Source: Flavobacteriaceae bacterium
GTDB taxonomy: Bacteria; Bacteroidota; Bacteroidia; Flavobacteriales; Flavobacteriaceae
NCBI GenBank assembly: GCA_947448525.1
Contig: CANFNV010000001.1
Location: 1 to 64,000 of the forward strand
DNA: 64,000 nucleotides
Direction of reading: 5' to 3'
Every line of letters begins with the position of its first letter. The stretch's first letter is position 1. The translations under genes and the position numbers were made by a program. The notes below the pieces were generated by a model, which saw nothing but the letters and a program-made list of their open reading frames with translations, searched no databases and was not told the origin of the DNA. Positions 19,249-29,402 of the stretch are shown piece after piece.

Positions 19249-19340
19249 ATCATCCATGTTTGTTAATTTTCTTATAATAATTCACTTAAGCTATAAAATA
19301 TATTCAATAGTTTTATACTTTTAAACCTTCAAACCTTAAC

Positions 19341-20105
19341 ATGAGATATTTTGTAGCTTTTTTAATTCTTTTTACTTCAATAACTGGATTTTCTCAGCAA
19401 ACATTAGTACAAAAGAAAATCTTTGGTACAATTATAAATGGTTCAACAACCTTTCCTTTATCAAATGTTAATATCATCAATATCAATAAGGTTAAAGGGA
19501 CTATTTCTTCCGGGCGCGGTACATTTGAAATTGATGCTGATGTAAATGATACTCTACATATCTCAATGATTGGATTTCAATCGTTAAGAGTCAGAGTGAC
19601 CAATGATTGGGTTAAAAATGGAAATGCCAAAATAGAATTATCTGAAAAAGCTACAGCACTTGAAGAAGTTGACATAAAAAAATACAATCTTACAGGTTAT
19701 CTAGAAGTTGATACCAAACTAATTCCAGATCAAGAAAATTACCGATACAGTATTTCTGGCTTACCGCAGGGTTATGAAGCCGGAGAATATTCGCCAAAAG
19801 CATTTTCTCGTGTTATGAATTCTATTTTTAATCCTGCCGATATGCTTTATAATTTCTTTGGAAACAAACCCAAAGAACTTCGAAAATTAAAGCAAATGAA
19901 AAAAGATAACACTGTAAAAGCACTTCTCGAAACAAAATTCGATAGAGAAACCATAGCCATTCTATTAGGTATTGACAAAAAAGATATTCCAGAGATTTTA
20001 CAACATTGCAATTATTCGGAAGCGTTTATTCATACTGCAAATGACTTACAAATTTTAGATGCCATAAGTCAATGTTATGAACAATATAAGGTTTTAAAAA
20101 AATAA
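19341..20105 (+). CDS. Carboxypeptidase-like regulatory domain (CarboxypepD_reg-like) exported protein
   Basis: Signal peptide; 'KKIFGTIINGSTTFPLSNVNIININKVKGTISSGRGTFEIDADVNDTLHISMIGFQSLRVRV'. Confidence 0.8.
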   Translation: MRYFVAFLILFTSITGFSQQTLVQKKIFGTIINGSTTFPLSNVNIININKVKGTISSGRGTFEIDADVNDTLHISMIGFQSLRVRVTNDWVKNGNAKIELSEKATALEEVDIKKYNLTGYLEVDTKLIPDQENYRYSISGLPQGYEAGEYSPKAFSRVMNSIFNPADMLYNFFGNKPKELRKLKQMKKDNTVKALLETKFDRETIAILLGIDKKDIPEILQHCNYSEAFIHTANDLQILDAISQCYEQYKVLKK

Positions 20106-20107
20106 TA

Positions 20108-20767
20108 TTATTGGTGTTCCAAATAATATCTTTCTTCTATACGCTTTATATCTTTAATTGTATTTTTTGCCCAAATCAATCGCTTTTCAAGAATTTCTTC
20201 ATCAGACAATTGCCAATTCACATTCGATTGACGCAATCTATTGGTCAAATCTTGAATAATTATTGCAGCTGAGACTGATATATTCAAACTCTCAGTAAAA
20301 CCAACCATCGGAATTTTCAAATATCCGTCTGCTTGTTGCATGACTTCCTCAGAAAGTCCTTCTTTTTCAGTACCAAAAAACAAAGCGCTTTTTTTAGTGA
20401 AATCAAATTCATGTAGCAAACAGGAATCATTGTGGGGTGTAGTTGCAATAATTTGATATCCTTTAGCACGCATATTATCAATACAATTTCCAATAGTTTC
20501 AAACTTATTTATATCAACCCATTTCTGAGCTCCCATGGCAATTTCTTTGTCAATGTTTTTTCCAAATCGTTGTTCCACGATATTCAATTCCTGAATTCCA
20601 AAAACTTCGCAACTTCGCATCACCGCACTCGTATTATGAAACTGAAAAACATCTTCGACAGCAACGGTTAAATGATTAGTCCTGTTTTTTAAAACTTCTA
20701 AAAAACGTACTTTTCGATTGTCTGTCAAAAATCCTTCAAGATAATTTAGTAAATCTAAATCGACCAT
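20108..20767 (-). CDS. TrmH-like SpoU-family RNA 2'-O-methyltransferase
   Basis: 'NRTNHLTVAVEDVFQFHNTSAVMRSCEVFGI', 'ALFFGTEKEGLSEEVMQQADGYLKIPMVGFTESLNISVSAAI'. Confidence 0.92.
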   Translation of the reverse strand: MVDLDLLNYLEGFLTDNRKVRFLEVLKNRTNHLTVAVEDVFQFHNTSAVMRSCEVFGIQELNIVEQRFGKNIDKEIAMGAQKWVDINKFETIGNCIDNMRAKGYQIIATTPHNDSCLLHEFDFTKKSALFFGTEKEGLSEEVMQQADGYLKIPMVGFTESLNISVSAAIIIQDLTNRLRQSNVNWQLSDEEILEKRLIWAKNTIKDIKRIEERYYLEHQ

Positions 20768-20817
20768 TTTATAAATATTATTTTGGCAAAAATAGTAAAA
20801 TTGATTAGTTTTAACCG

Positions 20818-21510
20818 ATGAAGAAATTAGTAGTTTTAACTGGTGCTGGAATTTCTGCTGAAAGTGGACTCAAAACTTTTAGAGATTCTGAAGGTCTTTG
20901 GCAAGGCCACGATATTATGGAAGTGGCAACTCCACAAGGTTGGCGTAAAAATCAAGAATTGGTGTTGGATTTTTACAATCAAAGACGAAGACAATTGCAT
21001 AAAGTCCAACCTAATAGAGGGCATAAAACACTTTACGAATTAGAAAATAATTTTGATGTTTATATCATCACCCAAAATGTTGATAATTTACATGAAAAAG
21101 CTGGAAGTTCAAACATAATACATCTTCATGGAGAATTACTTAAAGTAAGAAGTGTAAAAGATAAAAATTACATTTTACATTGGGAAACTGATTTACGTAA
21201 AACCGATATTGATAAAAATGGATTTCAGTTGCGACCCCACATTGTATGGTTTGGAGAAGATGTTCCTGCGCTAGAAGAAGCTATAGAAATTACTCAAAAA
21301 GCGGACTATTTTGTGGTAATTGGAACTTCACTTCAAGTATATCCAGCAGCAGGATTAATTGAGTATATAAAGCCAAAAATTCCAATTTATTACATTGATC
21401 CAAATCCAATAAGCATTCGTAATCTATCCAATACAATTGAAATAATTCCCATGAATGCAAGTGATGGGGTTCCTTTACTGAAAACTAAATTAATTTCGTT
21501 AAATAATTAA
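20818..21510 (+). CDS. cobB: NAD-dependent protein deacylase, Sir2 family
   Basis: 'VVLTGAGISAESGLKTFRDSEGLW', 'YIITQNVDNLHEKAGSSNIIHLHGEL', 'IGTSLQVYPAAGLI'. Confidence 0.93.
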   Translation: MKKLVVLTGAGISAESGLKTFRDSEGLWQGHDIMEVATPQGWRKNQELVLDFYNQRRRQLHKVQPNRGHKTLYELENNFDVYIITQNVDNLHEKAGSSNIIHLHGELLKVRSVKDKNYILHWETDLRKTDIDKNGFQLRPHIVWFGEDVPALEEAIEITQKADYFVVIGTSLQVYPAAGLIEYIKPKIPIYYIDPNPISIRNLSNTIEIIPMNASDGVPLLKTKLISLNN

Positions 21511-21632
21511 GTAATGTATTGAATATGCTAATCTAATTGTAAGTGCAATAACGCATATATTAGTTGCTTATTTTTATATAATTTTCACGAAAATTTACCA
21601 TTTGTCTACTTAAATAACACTTCATTATTCTT

Positions 21633-21640
21633 TACTTTTG
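21633..21640 (+). promoter_or_regulatory. Candidate -7 element TACTTTTG
   Basis: TAnnTTTG match 16 nt upstream of the ATG at 21657. Confidence 0.45.
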
Positions 21641-21656
21641 CATAAAATAAAAAGAA

Positions 21657-23444
21657 ATGGCTCGATTTGAAGAAAATAACCTACCCAAAGCAAAAATCAA
21701 TGCAAGTTCATTAAGCAAAGCACTACTAATATTCAAATATGCTGACAATCATAAATGGAAGTTCTATTTGGGATTAATTTTTCTTTTATTAACAGGCGGA
21801 ACTGCTCTAGCGTTTCCTAAATTATTGGGAATGTTAGTAGATTGTGTTAATGCAAAAGATTTGGTTAAAGCCAAAAACATTGCATTAGGATTGATGGGGA
21901 TTTTAATGCTTCAATCGTTTTTCTCTTTTTTTAGATTATCATTGTTCATCAATTTTACTGAAAATACGCTTGCTAACATCCGATTGGCCTTATATAGCAA
22001 TTTGATAAAGTTACCGATGACCTTCTTTTCACAAAAAAGAGTGGGCGAATTAAACAGTAGAATTAGTTCTGATATTACTCAAATTCAAGATACTTTAACA
22101 TCTACAATTGCTGAATTTTTACGCCAATTTATTTTGATTATTGGTGGTGTGATTTTTTTGGCAACTATTAGTCCGAAGCTAACATTAATGATGCTTTCTA
22201 TTGTTCCAGTTGTAGCAGTAGCAGCAGTTATTTTTGGGAGATTTATTAGAAAATACTCGAAAAAAGTTCAAGATCATGTGGCCGAAAGTCAAGTTGTTGT
22301 AGAAGAAACTTTGCAAGGAATTACCAATGTGAAAGCTTTCGCAAATGAATGGTATGAAATTGAAAGATATAAAAGTAAAATTCAAGAAATTGTAAAAATT
22401 GCTATCAAAGGGGGCAAATATAGAGGATATTTTGCTTCTTTTATCATATTTTGTTTATTCGGAGCTATTGTTGCTGTGGTTTGGTTTGGAGTAAATTTAT
22501 GCATTAAAGGCGAAATTAAGGGTGTTGGCGAGTTGATTTCGTTTGTTTTGTATTCGACATTTATTGGAGCTTCGTTTGGTGGAATTGCCGAATTGTATGC
22601 TCAAATCCAAAAAGCCGTTGGAGCGACAGAACGGGTATTTGAACTGTTAGACGAAACTCCAGAACAAATCAATTCCATTCAAAACACATCAATAGAAAAA
22701 ATTAAAGGAAATGTAACCTTTAAAAATGTACAATTTAGTTATCCATCTCGACCTGAAATTCAAGTATTAAAAGGGGTGAATTTTAATGCTAATTTTGGTC
22801 AGAAGATTGCAATTGTTGGTCCGAGTGGCGCTGGAAAATCTACTATATCTTCTCTACTATTGCGATTTTATGATATTGAAGGCGGACAAATTTTAATTGA
22901 CGACAAAAACATTTATGACTATAACTTAGAGAACCTTCGCGGTAATATGAGTATTGTTCCGCAAGATGTTATTTTATTTGGTGGAACAATACGTGAAAAC
23001 ATTGCTTACGGAAAACCAAATGCTACCGAAGAAGAAATTTTATTAGCAGCCAAACAAGCTAACGCATTGGATTTTGTAAACGGATTTCCTGAAAAATTTG
23101 ATACTTTAGTTGGTGAACGCGGCATAAAACTTTCTGGTGGACAACGCCAAAGAATAGCAATTGCTCGCGCATTACTCAAAAATCCAAGTATTTTAATTTT
23201 GGATGAAGCTACTTCATCATTAGATAGTGAAAGTGAAAAATTAGTACAACAAGCTTTAGAAACTTTGATGGAAGGAAGAACGAGCATTATTATTGCACAT
23301 CGACTTTCCACAATTAGAAGTGCCGATGCGATTTTAGTTCTAAACGAAGGAAAAATTGTAGAAAAAGGAACCCACAAAGAACTATTAGGAATCGAAAATG
23401 GAATTTATAAGAATTTGAGTAATTTGCAATTTAGTGAACATTAA
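21657..23444 (+). CDS. ABC exporter (TM domain fused to ATPase)
   Basis: TM region; Walker A 'GPSGAGKST'; signature 'LSGGQRQRIAIARALLKNPSILILDEATSSLD'. Confidence 0.93.
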   Translation: MARFEENNLPKAKINASSLSKALLIFKYADNHKWKFYLGLIFLLLTGGTALAFPKLLGMLVDCVNAKDLVKAKNIALGLMGILMLQSFFSFFRLSLFINFTENTLANIRLALYSNLIKLPMTFFSQKRVGELNSRISSDITQIQDTLTSTIAEFLRQFILIIGGVIFLATISPKLTLMMLSIVPVVAVAAVIFGRFIRKYSKKVQDHVAESQVVVEETLQGITNVKAFANEWYEIERYKSKIQEIVKIAIKGGKYRGYFASFIIFCLFGAIVAVVWFGVNLCIKGEIKGVGELISFVLYSTFIGASFGGIAELYAQIQKAVGATERVFELLDETPEQINSIQNTSIEKIKGNVTFKNVQFSYPSRPEIQVLKGVNFNANFGQKIAIVGPSGAGKSTISSLLLRFYDIEGGQILIDDKNIYDYNLENLRGNMSIVPQDVILFGGTIRENIAYGKPNATEEEILLAAKQANALDFVNGFPEKFDTLVGERGIKLSGGQRQRIAIARALLKNPSILILDEATSSLDSESEKLVQQALETLMEGRTSIIIAHRLSTIRSADAILVLNEGKIVEKGTHKELLGIENGIYKNLSNLQFSEH

Positions 23445-23474
23445 TAAATTTAATGCAGTTGGAAACTATATCAT

Positions 23475-24800
23475 TTAAAGATATTCACCATGTTGAGTAA
23501 TGTCTAAACCAAGCTCTTCTTTATCTTCACTTACTCTTAAAGGAGTGATTTTATTTACAACAAAAAATAAAGCATAGGATACGATAAAAGCAAAAATAGA
23601 TACAAGAACTAATGCTTTTAACTGAATCAAAAACAAAGTGGTATCTCCATATATTAATCCTTGATTTTTACCTACAATTGGATTAACTGATTTTGAAGCA
23701 AAAACTCCAGTTAATACCATTCCAACCATTCCGCCAACGCCATGACAGGCAAATACATCTAAAGCATCATCGACTTTACCTTTAGGGAATTTACTTACAA
23801 CAAGATTACTTATAAAACTTGCAATAAAACCAATTGCTAATGCCGAAGGAATTGTCACAAAACCTGCAGCTGGTGTAATCGCAACTAAGCCAACAACTGC
23901 TCCAATAGAAGCTCCCATTGCAGAAAGTTTGTGTCCTAGTATTTTATCTAGAAATACCCATCCCATAGCCGCAGCCGCAGCCGCAACTGTTGTTGTACCT
24001 ATAGCTTGTGCCGCTAATACGTTAGATCCTAAAGCTGAACCAGCATTAAAACCAAACCAACCAAACCACAATAAACCAGTTCCTAATAATACATAAGTAA
24101 TTCGTGCAGGAGTTGATTTTTGAACTTTCCTTTTTCCTAAGAATATAGCTCCAGCCAATGCAGCCCATCCTGCGCTCATATGGACTACTGTTCCTCCTGC
24201 AAAATCCAAAACGCCCCATCCAAAGAACAACCCATCAGGATGCCAAGTCATGTGACATAATGGAGCATATACAAAAACCATAAATAAAACCATAAATAAT
24301 AAGTAAGCCCAAAAACGAATCCGTTCAGCAAATGCACCCGTTATTAAAGCAGGGGTAATAATTGCAAATTTTGCTTGAAATAAAGCAAAAAGAATAAAAG
24401 GGATTGTAGGCGCTAACTCCCAGGCCGTATTTGCACTTACACCATTAAAAAATAAATTGGAAGAAGGATTGCCAACAAAACCACCTATTGAAGGTCCAAA
24501 ACACAAACCAAATCCAACTACTACCCAAAGTACAGATACGATAACCATAGCCATAAAACTTTGCAATACTGTACTAATGACATTTTTTTTTCCTACCATT
24601 CCTCCGTAAAAGAAACCTAATCCTGGAGTCATGATTAAAACTAAACCTGTAGCCGTAAGCATCCAAGCAGTATCTCCTGTATCTAACTTAAGTGGAACAA
24701 CATGATTGGATAGTATTTTATTTTCAGGAAATAGATAAATTGAAAAAATGGATAACACCAAAATTGTGATTAAAATCACACTTAAAATAATTTTTCTCAT
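23475..24800 (-). CDS. Ammonium transporter (Amt family)
   Basis: 'DTAWMLTATGLVLIMTPGLGFFYGGMVGKKNVISTVLQSF', 'DFAGGTVVHMSAGWAALAGA', 'DVFACHGVGGMVG'. Start placed at MRKIILS. Confidence 0.93.
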   Translation of the reverse strand: MRKIILSVILITILVLSIFSIYLFPENKILSNHVVPLKLDTGDTAWMLTATGLVLIMTPGLGFFYGGMVGKKNVISTVLQSFMAMVIVSVLWVVVGFGLCFGPSIGGFVGNPSSNLFFNGVSANTAWELAPTIPFILFALFQAKFAIITPALITGAFAERIRFWAYLLFMVLFMVFVYAPLCHMTWHPDGLFFGWGVLDFAGGTVVHMSAGWAALAGAIFLGKRKVQKSTPARITYVLLGTGLLWFGWFGFNAGSALGSNVLAAQAIGTTTVAAAAAAMGWVFLDKILGHKLSAMGASIGAVVGLVAITPAAGFVTIPSALAIGFIASFISNLVVSKFPKGKVDDALDVFACHGVGGMVGMVLTGVFASKSVNPIVGKNQGLIYGDTTLFLIQLKALVLVSIFAFIVSYALFFVVNKITPLRVSEDKEELGLDITQHGEYL

Positions 24801-25173
24801 TTTTATACTTAAATTTGGAATAAATATAAAAAAATCAAATAGCACCCCCAATTATAATATAATAAAAAATATATTTTTATTGATTTACTATTATTTACTA
24901 TATAATTTTAGGGGTACTTCAAAAAATAAAATAAATAATATAAATTTAATAATGCAATATGTATTCAAATAAAGAGAAATATTAACAACTAAACAAACTG
25001 ATAAATACTAAATATTAACTTTTGTAAAGCGTTATTTTTTTTATATCATTTATTTAAAAAAAAGTATACTAAATTAGATTTTGAATATTATAAATGAAAC
25101 AAAACTTTTAATCAAGTTGGATTAAAAAAAATAAATAATATTTATTACATTCCATTTGAGTGCACAAAAAATA

Positions 25174-26343
25174 TTATTTTGATTTTCTTCTTACTCGTTC
25201 TGATTTTAATAAATTCAATTCTCTACTAGTTTGTCCAGCAACCGAAGTGTTTTCTTGAGCACGACGAATCAAGTATGGCATCACATCACGAACAGGGCCA
25301 AAAGGGAGGTATTTAGCAACATTATAACCATTTACCGCTAAATTATAACTGATATTATCACTCATTCCATATAATTGTCCAAACCAAATTCTCGGGTCGT
25401 TTTTAGTAATTCCATTAAATACTTGCATTCCCAAAAGTTTATATGAACTTTCTTCATTGTGTGTACCAGCAAAAATTGCCATTTTATCAATATGTTGCAT
25501 CATATACTCAACCGCAGTATTATAATTATCATCTGTTGCTTGTTTAGATGAACATATTGGAGTTTGATATCCGTTTTCTTGAGCGCGTTTGTGTTCTTTT
25601 TCCATATAAGCACCGCGAACTAATTTCATTCCAATATGGAAATCAGCTGCTTTTGCACGTTCATGTAATCCCTTTAAATAATTCATTCTGTCCCAACGAT
25701 ACATTTGTAAGGTGTTGAAAACAATAACTTGTTCTTTGTTGTATTTGCGCATCATTTCTTCTACCAAATCATCAGCAGCATCTTGCATCCAACTTTCTTC
25801 AGCATCAATCAATAGGGCAACATTTTTAGAATGTGCTGTTTTGCAAATGATATCAAAACGTTCTTTAACTCGATTCCATTCCGCTTGTTCAATATCTGAA
25901 AGCTGGAGCTTCTCGCCTATTTTAGTATATAAATCCAATCGACCAATTCCAGTGGGCTTGAATACTGCAAAAGGAATAGCATCTCTTTCTTTAGCAAATT
26001 CGACTGTTTTTAAAGTCATGTCTAAAACAGCATCAAATTGTGATTCATCTTCTTTCCCTTCTACAGAATAATCCAAAACCGATGAAACGCCTTTAGCATA
26101 CATATTATCAACAACTTTCAGACAATCCATTTCATTAATACCTCCGCAAAAGTGGTCAAAAACTGTAGCACGAATCAATCCTTCAACGGGTAAGTGAGCT
26201 TTTAATGCCAAATTAGTCAGTGTTGTTCCTATTCGAACCAACGACTCATTGGAAATCATTTTAAATAAAAAATAAGCTCTATCCAATTCGGAATCACTTT
26301 TTAAACCAAAAGCAACTTCGGTATTGTTGAAAATTGTATCCAT
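25174..26343 (-). CDS. Proline dehydrogenase family protein
   Basis: PRODH barrel motifs 'KLVRGAYMEKEHKRAQENGYQTPI', 'AIFAGTHNEESSYKL', 'FGQLYGMSDNISYNLA'. Confidence 0.9.
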   Translation of the reverse strand: MDTIFNNTEVAFGLKSDSELDRAYFLFKMISNESLVRIGTTLTNLALKAHLPVEGLIRATVFDHFCGGINEMDCLKVVDNMYAKGVSSVLDYSVEGKEDESQFDAVLDMTLKTVEFAKERDAIPFAVFKPTGIGRLDLYTKIGEKLQLSDIEQAEWNRVKERFDIICKTAHSKNVALLIDAEESWMQDAADDLVEEMMRKYNKEQVIVFNTLQMYRWDRMNYLKGLHERAKAADFHIGMKLVRGAYMEKEHKRAQENGYQTPICSSKQATDDNYNTAVEYMMQHIDKMAIFAGTHNEESSYKLLGMQVFNGITKNDPRIWFGQLYGMSDNISYNLAVNGYNVAKYLPFGPVRDVMPYLIRRAQENTSVAGQTSRELNLLKSERVRRKSK

Positions 26344-26391
26344 CGAAACTTTATTAATTATGCAAATATAATTAGAGTTTTAGAATATTTT

Positions 26392-27684
26392 TTATGATTT
26401 CAGCCATAAATTCCTATACTTTTTATCTTTATCATAATCAGCTGCTTGTTTATCGATATTAAAATAACGATTACCTCTTGGGTCATTGCCTACTCCAGCT
26501 AAATAAGCCCAATTCCCCCAATTGCTAGAAACATCATAATCAATAAGTTGTTGTTCAAAATAAGCCGCGCCAAAACGCCAATCGAGTCTCAAATCATTAC
26601 ACAAATAACTCGCGACATTTTGCCTACCGCGATTACTCATAAATCCTGTAAGCTTCAATTCGACCATATTGGCATCTACAAAATTTACTCCAGTCTCACC
26701 ATTTATCCATTTTTGAAGTTCCTGGTTGTTAAGTTTATTAATTGGAATTTCTTTATCTTGAATTCCAGCTTGTTGAAAGAATTTAATATTGTGTTTTTTC
26801 ATCATAAATCTAAAATAATCACGCCATAATAATTCAAAGATCAACCAATAGGTCGATTTATTAGCTCCAAATTGCAATTCATATTTTTTTAGTTCGTCAT
26901 AAATAAATCTTGGCGAAATGCAACCTAAAGCCAACCAAGTCGAAAATTTAGAAGAATAATCGGCACCAACCAAGCCGTTTCGAGTTTCTTTAAAATTTGA
27001 AATGCATTTGAATTCAAAAAAATAATAATTCAATCGTTTTATTGCATGTGTTTCGCCACCTTTAAAAAGTAAAGCAGTTCTAGAATCTATAGGTTTATAT
27101 TCTAAATCTAATTCTTCCAATGTTGGCAATTTTATTACTGGAATTTCGGGTGATTTAATCTGATTTGGTATATCAAATGCCGGTCTAATTAACGCGTCTT
27201 TCTCTGTTTTCTTTCTAAAATTGGAAAATACATCGGGAATATCTTTTATAGAAAAAGGCAAATCCTGGGCATGATATAACGTGCTCGTGCTGTATGTTTT
27301 GAGTTCACATTTTAACTTAAATAATACTTCTCGAAGTTTTGTCTCGGTAAATATTTCTTCATAAGAAACTTCTTTTTTAGAAAAAACTTTAGTTGCCTTG
27401 TACAGTTGAACAATATTTGGAATTTCAATTTCAGGTTTTCCCTTTAAAATCAACAATCCAGAACCTAATTCGCGCAAATTTTTATCCAAATCGATTAATG
27501 ATTCTAATAAAAATTGCGCTCTAAAACTTCCTGTTTTTTTAAATCCAAATTCAGTGGTAATAAATTGAGCTTCATCAAAACAATAGACCGGAATGATTTG
27601 ATCACTTTGTGCAATAGCTTTGATTATTGTTTCGTTATCATTTAATCGCAAATCGGTTTTAAACCAAACAATTGTAGTTCTCAT
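26392..27684 (-). CDS. DASH-type cryptochrome/photolyase
   Basis: N-term 'TTIVWFKTDLRLNDNETIIKAIAQSDQIIPVYCFDE'; 'WLALGCISPRFIYDELKKY'; 'MSNRGRQNVASYLCNDLRLDWRFGAAYFEQQLIDYDVSSNWGNWAYLAGVGNDPR'. Confidence 0.88.
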   Translation of the reverse strand: MRTTIVWFKTDLRLNDNETIIKAIAQSDQIIPVYCFDEAQFITTEFGFKKTGSFRAQFLLESLIDLDKNLRELGSGLLILKGKPEIEIPNIVQLYKATKVFSKKEVSYEEIFTETKLREVLFKLKCELKTYSTSTLYHAQDLPFSIKDIPDVFSNFRKKTEKDALIRPAFDIPNQIKSPEIPVIKLPTLEELDLEYKPIDSRTALLFKGGETHAIKRLNYYFFEFKCISNFKETRNGLVGADYSSKFSTWLALGCISPRFIYDELKKYELQFGANKSTYWLIFELLWRDYFRFMMKKHNIKFFQQAGIQDKEIPINKLNNQELQKWINGETGVNFVDANMVELKLTGFMSNRGRQNVASYLCNDLRLDWRFGAAYFEQQLIDYDVSSNWGNWAYLAGVGNDPRGNRYFNIDKQAADYDKDKKYRNLWLKS

Positions 27685-29216
27685 ATGTCATTTATATTTT
27701 TCAAATAATAATCTGCTTGTTCTAACAAAGCCGATTTGTCTTCAGGTTTCATCTTTCTCCAAACATTATACATCATACCTATTCTAGGGTTTTTACTTAA
27801 TTGATCTTCATTTCTGTCATAAAAGTTCCAATACAAACTATTAAACGGACAGGATTTATCTCCTGTTTTTAATGATTTTTTATAAAAACAACTTCCACAA
27901 TAATGGCTCATTTTATCAATATATGATGCCGAACTCACATACGGTTTGGTGCCAACAATACCACCATCTGCAAACTGACTCATGCCACGAGTATTAGTAA
28001 TTTCAACCCATTCAAATGCATCAATATAAATTCCTAGATACCACGCGTCAATTTCGTCTGGATGGATTCCTGCCAAAAGAGAAAAATTACACGTAATCAT
28101 TAACCGCTGAATGTGATGCGCATAAGCATGATTTAAGGACTGATTTATAGCATCTTTCATGCAATTCATTTTGGTTTTTCCTGTCCAAAACCAATCAGGC
28201 AATTTTTCTTGATTGTTGAAAAAATTCATATTTGCGTATTCCGGCATTTTATTCCAATAAATGCCACGCATGTATTCGCGCCAACCAATTATCTGACGAA
28301 CAAAACCTTCCAATTGGTTGAATTCTATTTCATTAGGCCGTTTGATCCATTCTTCAATGCACCTTTCAATAACTTCTTGAGGCGAAATCATTTTTACATT
28401 CAATGAAAATGAAATGCGAGAATGATACAATGACCATTCATTAGGCATCATTGCATCTTGATAACTTCCAAATAACGGTAAACATTCTGTAGCAAAAAAG
28501 TCTAATAATTCTATAGATTGCGCTCTATTTATAGGCCAAACAAAATTTTTAGCATCAATAATTCCGATAGTTTCAATATCTGTTTTTAAAATTTCTTCAT
28601 AAATAGTTGAAACATCATTATTAAAAACAAAAGGCGCAATTGCTTTATGATTTTTGGGTAATTTTTTTCTGTTTTCCCCGTCATAATTCCATTGTCCCGT
28701 ATACGGTTTATCGCCGTCCATCATAATATTGTGCTTTTTTCTCATGGCTCGATAAAAACTCTCCATCAAATACATTTTCTTACCTTCAAAGAAATCGCCA
28801 AGTTCGTTTCGAGTGGTATAAAAATGTTCTGAATCAACTGCAGCACTAGAAATTGAAATAGCGTTACAAAGTTTTTTCAAATCCAAATCCACTCGATATT
28901 CATCGGGCAATTGGTATTCAAAATGGGTAAAATTATGCTCTGAAATTAAATTTTTAATATTATTTTGAAAGGATTTTAAGTTATTATTATCATTTAAGTA
29001 AATATATATAACTATATGATTTTTAGAAATTAAAATATCATTAAAATAACGCATTGCGGAAAAAATTCCTGTTACTTTTTGAATATGGTGTTTTACATAA
29101 TCGGTTTCGGAACGAATTTCCATCATAACATAAGTAACCGAATCGTCGACAGTTTTAAACCATGAATGATTGCTATTTAATTGATCTCCTAGAATTAATC
29201 GTAACGTTTTTGACAT
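27681..29216 (-). CDS. Cryptochrome/photolyase family protein, iron-sulfur bacterial type (PhrB/FeS-BCP-like)
   Basis: 'LRLILGDQLNSNHSWF' N-term; 'HHIQRLMITCNFSLLAGIHPDEIDAWYLGIYIDAFEWVEITNTRGMSQFADGG'; Cys motif 'MSHYCGSCFYKKSLKTGDKSCPFNSLYW'. 4 nt overlap with the next gene. Confidence 0.9.
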   Translation of the reverse strand: MSKTLRLILGDQLNSNHSWFKTVDDSVTYVMMEIRSETDYVKHHIQKVTGIFSAMRYFNDILISKNHIVIYIYLNDNNNLKSFQNNIKNLISEHNFTHFEYQLPDEYRVDLDLKKLCNAISISSAAVDSEHFYTTRNELGDFFEGKKMYLMESFYRAMRKKHNIMMDGDKPYTGQWNYDGENRKKLPKNHKAIAPFVFNNDVSTIYEEILKTDIETIGIIDAKNFVWPINRAQSIELLDFFATECLPLFGSYQDAMMPNEWSLYHSRISFSLNVKMISPQEVIERCIEEWIKRPNEIEFNQLEGFVRQIIGWREYMRGIYWNKMPEYANMNFFNNQEKLPDWFWTGKTKMNCMKDAINQSLNHAYAHHIQRLMITCNFSLLAGIHPDEIDAWYLGIYIDAFEWVEITNTRGMSQFADGGIVGTKPYVSSASYIDKMSHYCGSCFYKKSLKTGDKSCPFNSLYWNFYDRNEDQLSKNPRIGMMYNVWRKMKPEDKSALLEQADYYLKNINDI

Positions 29217-29264
29217 ATATATTTGAACTATTAAACCAATAAGTTATATTAATTTATTTACTAT

Positions 29265-29402
29265 TCACTTATTCCCTCTGCATTTATCACTACAATATTT
29301 TACTTCATCCCAAGCTTTTTCCCATTTTTTGCGCCAAGAAAATGGTTTCTGGCAAAGAACACAGATCTTACTGGGAAGGTTTTGTTTTTTTACTCCTCTC
29401 AT
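29265..29402 (-). CDS. DUF2256 domain small Cys-rich protein (45 aa)
   Basis: [45 protein letters not shown]. CxxC...CxxxC pattern; 4 nt overlap with the upstream photolyase. Not in the ORF track. Confidence 0.85.
   Translation of the reverse strand: MRGVKKQNLPSKICVLCQKPFSWRKKWEKAWDEVKYCSDKCRGNK

Noticed and set aside
22185-23377. Antisense ORFs 22185..22385 and 23006..23377 within the ABC exporter
   Set aside because: Mirror readings of a strongly supported CDS with no recognisable motifs or plausible start context.
24748-24972. 74 aa plus-strand ORF overlapping the amt 5' end
   Set aside because: Ile/Asn/Lys-rich translation of AT-rich DNA; not a credible protein.
25712-26071. 119 aa plus-strand ORF antisense to proline dehydrogenase
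   Set aside because: Ser-rich shadow ORF; the opposite strand has unambiguous PRODH motifs.
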